Shown here one piece after another: positions 31,015 through 32,570 of a stretch of 32,570 nucleotides of DNA. Position numbers and translations under genes: made by a program. Within the stretch, counting starts at the first letter, position 1. Every line of letters begins with the position of its first letter. Location: positions 2,109,652 through 2,142,221 of the forward strand of contig CP070783.1 in the NCBI GenBank assembly GCA_020346465.1. Direction: 5' to 3'. This stretch comes from Deltaproteobacteria bacterium. GTDB taxonomy: Bacteria; Desulfobacterota; Deferrimicrobia; Deferrimicrobiales; Deferrimicrobiaceae. A model generated the notes under the pieces. That model was given only the letters and a program-made list of their open reading frames with translations, ran no database searches and was not told the origin of the DNA.

Positions 31015-32570
31015 TCAGGCGGGACGGACTCCCCCCACGATGGCCTCGGTTTCCGGCGAGGGGGAGATCCCGAGTCCCGAGGAAAGCGCCTTGCGGCAGC
31101 GGCCGTAGACCGCCATTGCCTCGGCGGCCTGTCCGGCCCGGAGATGGCAGGCCATCAGTCGCTGGTAGAACACCTCTGCGAGCTCATCCACTTCCAGCCC
31201 TTTCCGGTAGCAAGCGATGGCCTCCGCCCACTGCCCTTCCTTTTCCAGGCATCCTCCGAGAAACTCCACGGCCCGAAGGAACTTGCTCCTCAGCCGTTCC
31301 CGCGTCCCCACCACCCAGGGGCGGGAAACTTCCCCGGGCAGGAAAGGCCCCCGGTACAAGGCGACGGCTTTCGACGCGACACTCATGGCGCGCGCTTTCT
31401 CCGGGCATCCCTCTCCGCCTGAAGATGCGACGTCGATCCGCGCGGTGAGGGATTCGAAGGCGAAGGCGTCCACCCAGCAATGGCGGGGATCCAGGGTCAC
31501 CCGGCCCTCCCGCAGCGACACGGCCTTTTCCTCTCCCAGCATGGATCGCAGGCGGCGCAGCGTCGTGGCGAAGGACTGGTGCGCGAGGTCCCCTTCCGCC
31601 TCGGGCCAGAGGATGTCGGTCAGCCGCTCTTCGGGGACGTCCTTCCCTCCCAGCGCCACGAGCGCCTTGAGCATGAGGAGCGGTTTGTGCCGGGCCTTCC
31701 GGGAAAACGTCAGGGGCGTCTCTTCCTGCATCAGGTCGAACGTTCCGAGCGTGCGCAGTTTCAGCGGCCACGGCCAGTTCTCCGGATCCGGAAGAGCGCC
31801 ATCGGGGAGGAGAGCGTTTCTTCGGATGAGATCGCGTACGTACCCCCTCTCGATCCCCTTTTCCAGGGCTTTCGCGGCGACCGTCTCCAGCAGGCCGGGA
31901 CGCCAGAGGTAGACGTCGACGTACCCCTTCTCCCTTCCGATGCGCAACCCTGCCCGAAGGGAAGAAAGGCCGGACTCCTCCTTTCCCTTGAGAAGGGAAA
32001 AGTACGCATCGGCCAGCAGACAGACGAACCGGATGAAATGCATTCCTCTCTCTTTGCCCAACCGGTGGGCCCGCCTGAGATGGCGGGCCGCTGCATCCGC
32101 GTTTCCCCCTGCCTGAAGGACGAACGCTTTCAGCAGCAGAGCAAGCGCCTCGGTCCAGGGGTTCCCCACCTCCCTGCACGTGGCAAGACAGCGGTCCGCA
32201 TGGAACAGGGCCTTTGCCTGGTCTGCCCGATGCAGGGCTTCCCATGAGGAAAGGTAATGGTAAAAGGCCGCCTCCCACGGCTTCGCTGCCGAAATCGCGG
32301 CGGCCATCTTGTGCAGGAATCCCTTCGCTGTCGCCATATCCCCCTTGTGCAGGGAGGACAGCGCCCCGTGACCTTGGAGCAGAAAATCCATGAGGGGGAC
32401 GCCCGTGGCGCCAGCCAGTTCGAGACCCTCCGCCACTGCCTTCCGGCAGCGGTCATGCATGCCGTTCGCGTTGGAGTATGCCGCATCGAGCCAGCAGAGC
32501 GTGAGACGGGGAAGGGGGGAAACCTCCGGTCTCCGGCCCAGCCCGCGCAAGGAATCGAGGAGGAGCCCCG
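31015..32570 (-). CDS. Large MalT/AfsR-like regulator with TPR, winged-helix and BTAD domains (5' part outside the window)
   Basis: The frame is open to the right edge, so the N-terminus is missing; about 518 codons are visible. The first half is a helical TPR-like region (repeats such as 'GDMATAKGFLHKMAAAI' and 'GNADAAARHLRRAHRLGKERG'). An OmpR-type winged helix begins near 'LKLRTLGTFDL' (KPLLMLKALVALGGKDVPEERLTDILWPEAEGDLAHQSFATTLRRLRSML). The bacterial transcriptional activator (BTAD) domain closes the protein ('DAFAFESLTARI', 'ALYRGPFLPGEVSRPWV', 'YQRLMACHLRAGQAAEAMAVYGRCRKAL'). Such proteins usually carry an N-terminal NTPase domain that senses a ligand, here probably beyond the edge. 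It likely binds DNA and activates genes; the targets are unknown. Confidence 0.88.
   Translation of the reverse strand, partial: GLLLDSLRGLGRRPEVSPLPRLTLCWLDAAYSNANGMHDRCRKAVAEGLELAGATGVPLMDFLLQGHGALSSLHKGDMATAKGFLHKMAAAISAAKPWEAAFYHYLSSWEALHRADQAKALFHADRCLATCREVGNPWTEALALLLKAFVLQAGGNADAAARHLRRAHRLGKERGMHFIRFVCLLADAYFSLLKGKEESGLSSLRAGLRIGREKGYVDVYLWRPGLLETVAAKALEKGIERGYVRDLIRRNALLPDGALPDPENWPWPLKLRTLGTFDLMQEETPLTFSRKARHKPLLMLKALVALGGKDVPEERLTDILWPEAEGDLAHQSFATTLRRLRSMLGEEKAVSLREGRVTLDPRHCWVDAFAFESLTARIDVASSGGEGCPEKARAMSVASKAVALYRGPFLPGEVSRPWVVGTRERLRSKFLRAVEFLGGCLEKEGQWAEAIACYRKGLEVDELAEVFYQRLMACHLRAGQAAEAMAVYGRCRKALSSGLGISPSPETEAIVGGVRPA

Noticed and set aside
1-32570. CRISPR array, rRNA, tRNA, insertion sequence or prophage
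   Set aside because: No regularly spaced repeats, conserved RNA cores, transposases or phage genes were seen by eye; a systematic scan was not possible.

Overview
The window is a high-GC, gene-dense bacterial chromosome segment from a Gram-negative organism. It carries lpxC (lipid A synthesis), a secretin and a Tad pilus cluster. A DUF4390-NtrY-NtrX cluster, a Ser/Thr kinase with PEGA repeats and a MalT/BTAD-type regulator together suggest a deltaproteobacterial (Desulfobacterota/Geobacterales-like) relative. That placement is an inference from gene content only. No rRNA, tRNA, CRISPR array or intact transposon was found.

Layout. (1) 1-3436, + strand: the 3' end of a Tad/Flp pilus operon (secretin end, CpaF ATPase, TadB, TadC) and a small putative secreted protein. 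(2) 3491-4735, + strand: a YbfB/YjiJ-like MFS transporter, followed by an AT-rich convergent gap. (3) 13654 down to 4872, - strand: eight tightly spaced genes that look like one operon. They are a THEP1-type NTPase, phosphoglucomutase, a flavin reductase-like protein, a half-size DUF318 permease, an ABC exporter (ATPase, FtsX-type permease, HlyD-type adaptor) and a uroporphyrinogen decarboxylase-family protein that lacks the HemE signature. (4) 13860-19707: a 62-residue helical protein (+), a DHDPS-family aldolase whose catalytic Tyr is replaced (-), a divergent quinone oxidoreductase (+), a DUF4139 protein (+), a possible 43-residue micro-gene (-) and a PlsB/PlsC-type acyltransferase (+). (5) 27363 down to 19697, - strand: DUF4390, an NtrY-like kinase, an NtrX-like sigma-54 activator, a membrane Ser/Thr kinase, an aldo/keto reductase, a DUF302 protein and a TPR protein. 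(6) 30863 down to 27473, - strand: a truncated and a full copy of a small protein, ruvA, ruvB, DUF2905, then lpxC. (7) 31015 to the right edge, - strand: the C-terminal part of a large TPR/winged-helix/BTAD regulator.

The most interesting signal is upstream of lpxC. The sequence TGGCATG-N4-TTGCA is a near-perfect sigma-54 -24/-12 promoter, 35-50 bases ahead of the lpxC start. It sits just upstream of an operon encoding an NtrX-type sigma-54 activator with an intact GAFTGA motif. This suggests a local circuit in which a membrane sensor controls the committed step of lipid A synthesis, possibly with input from the neighbouring PEGA Ser/Thr kinase. The promoter match is visible in the sequence; the circuit is a hypothesis.
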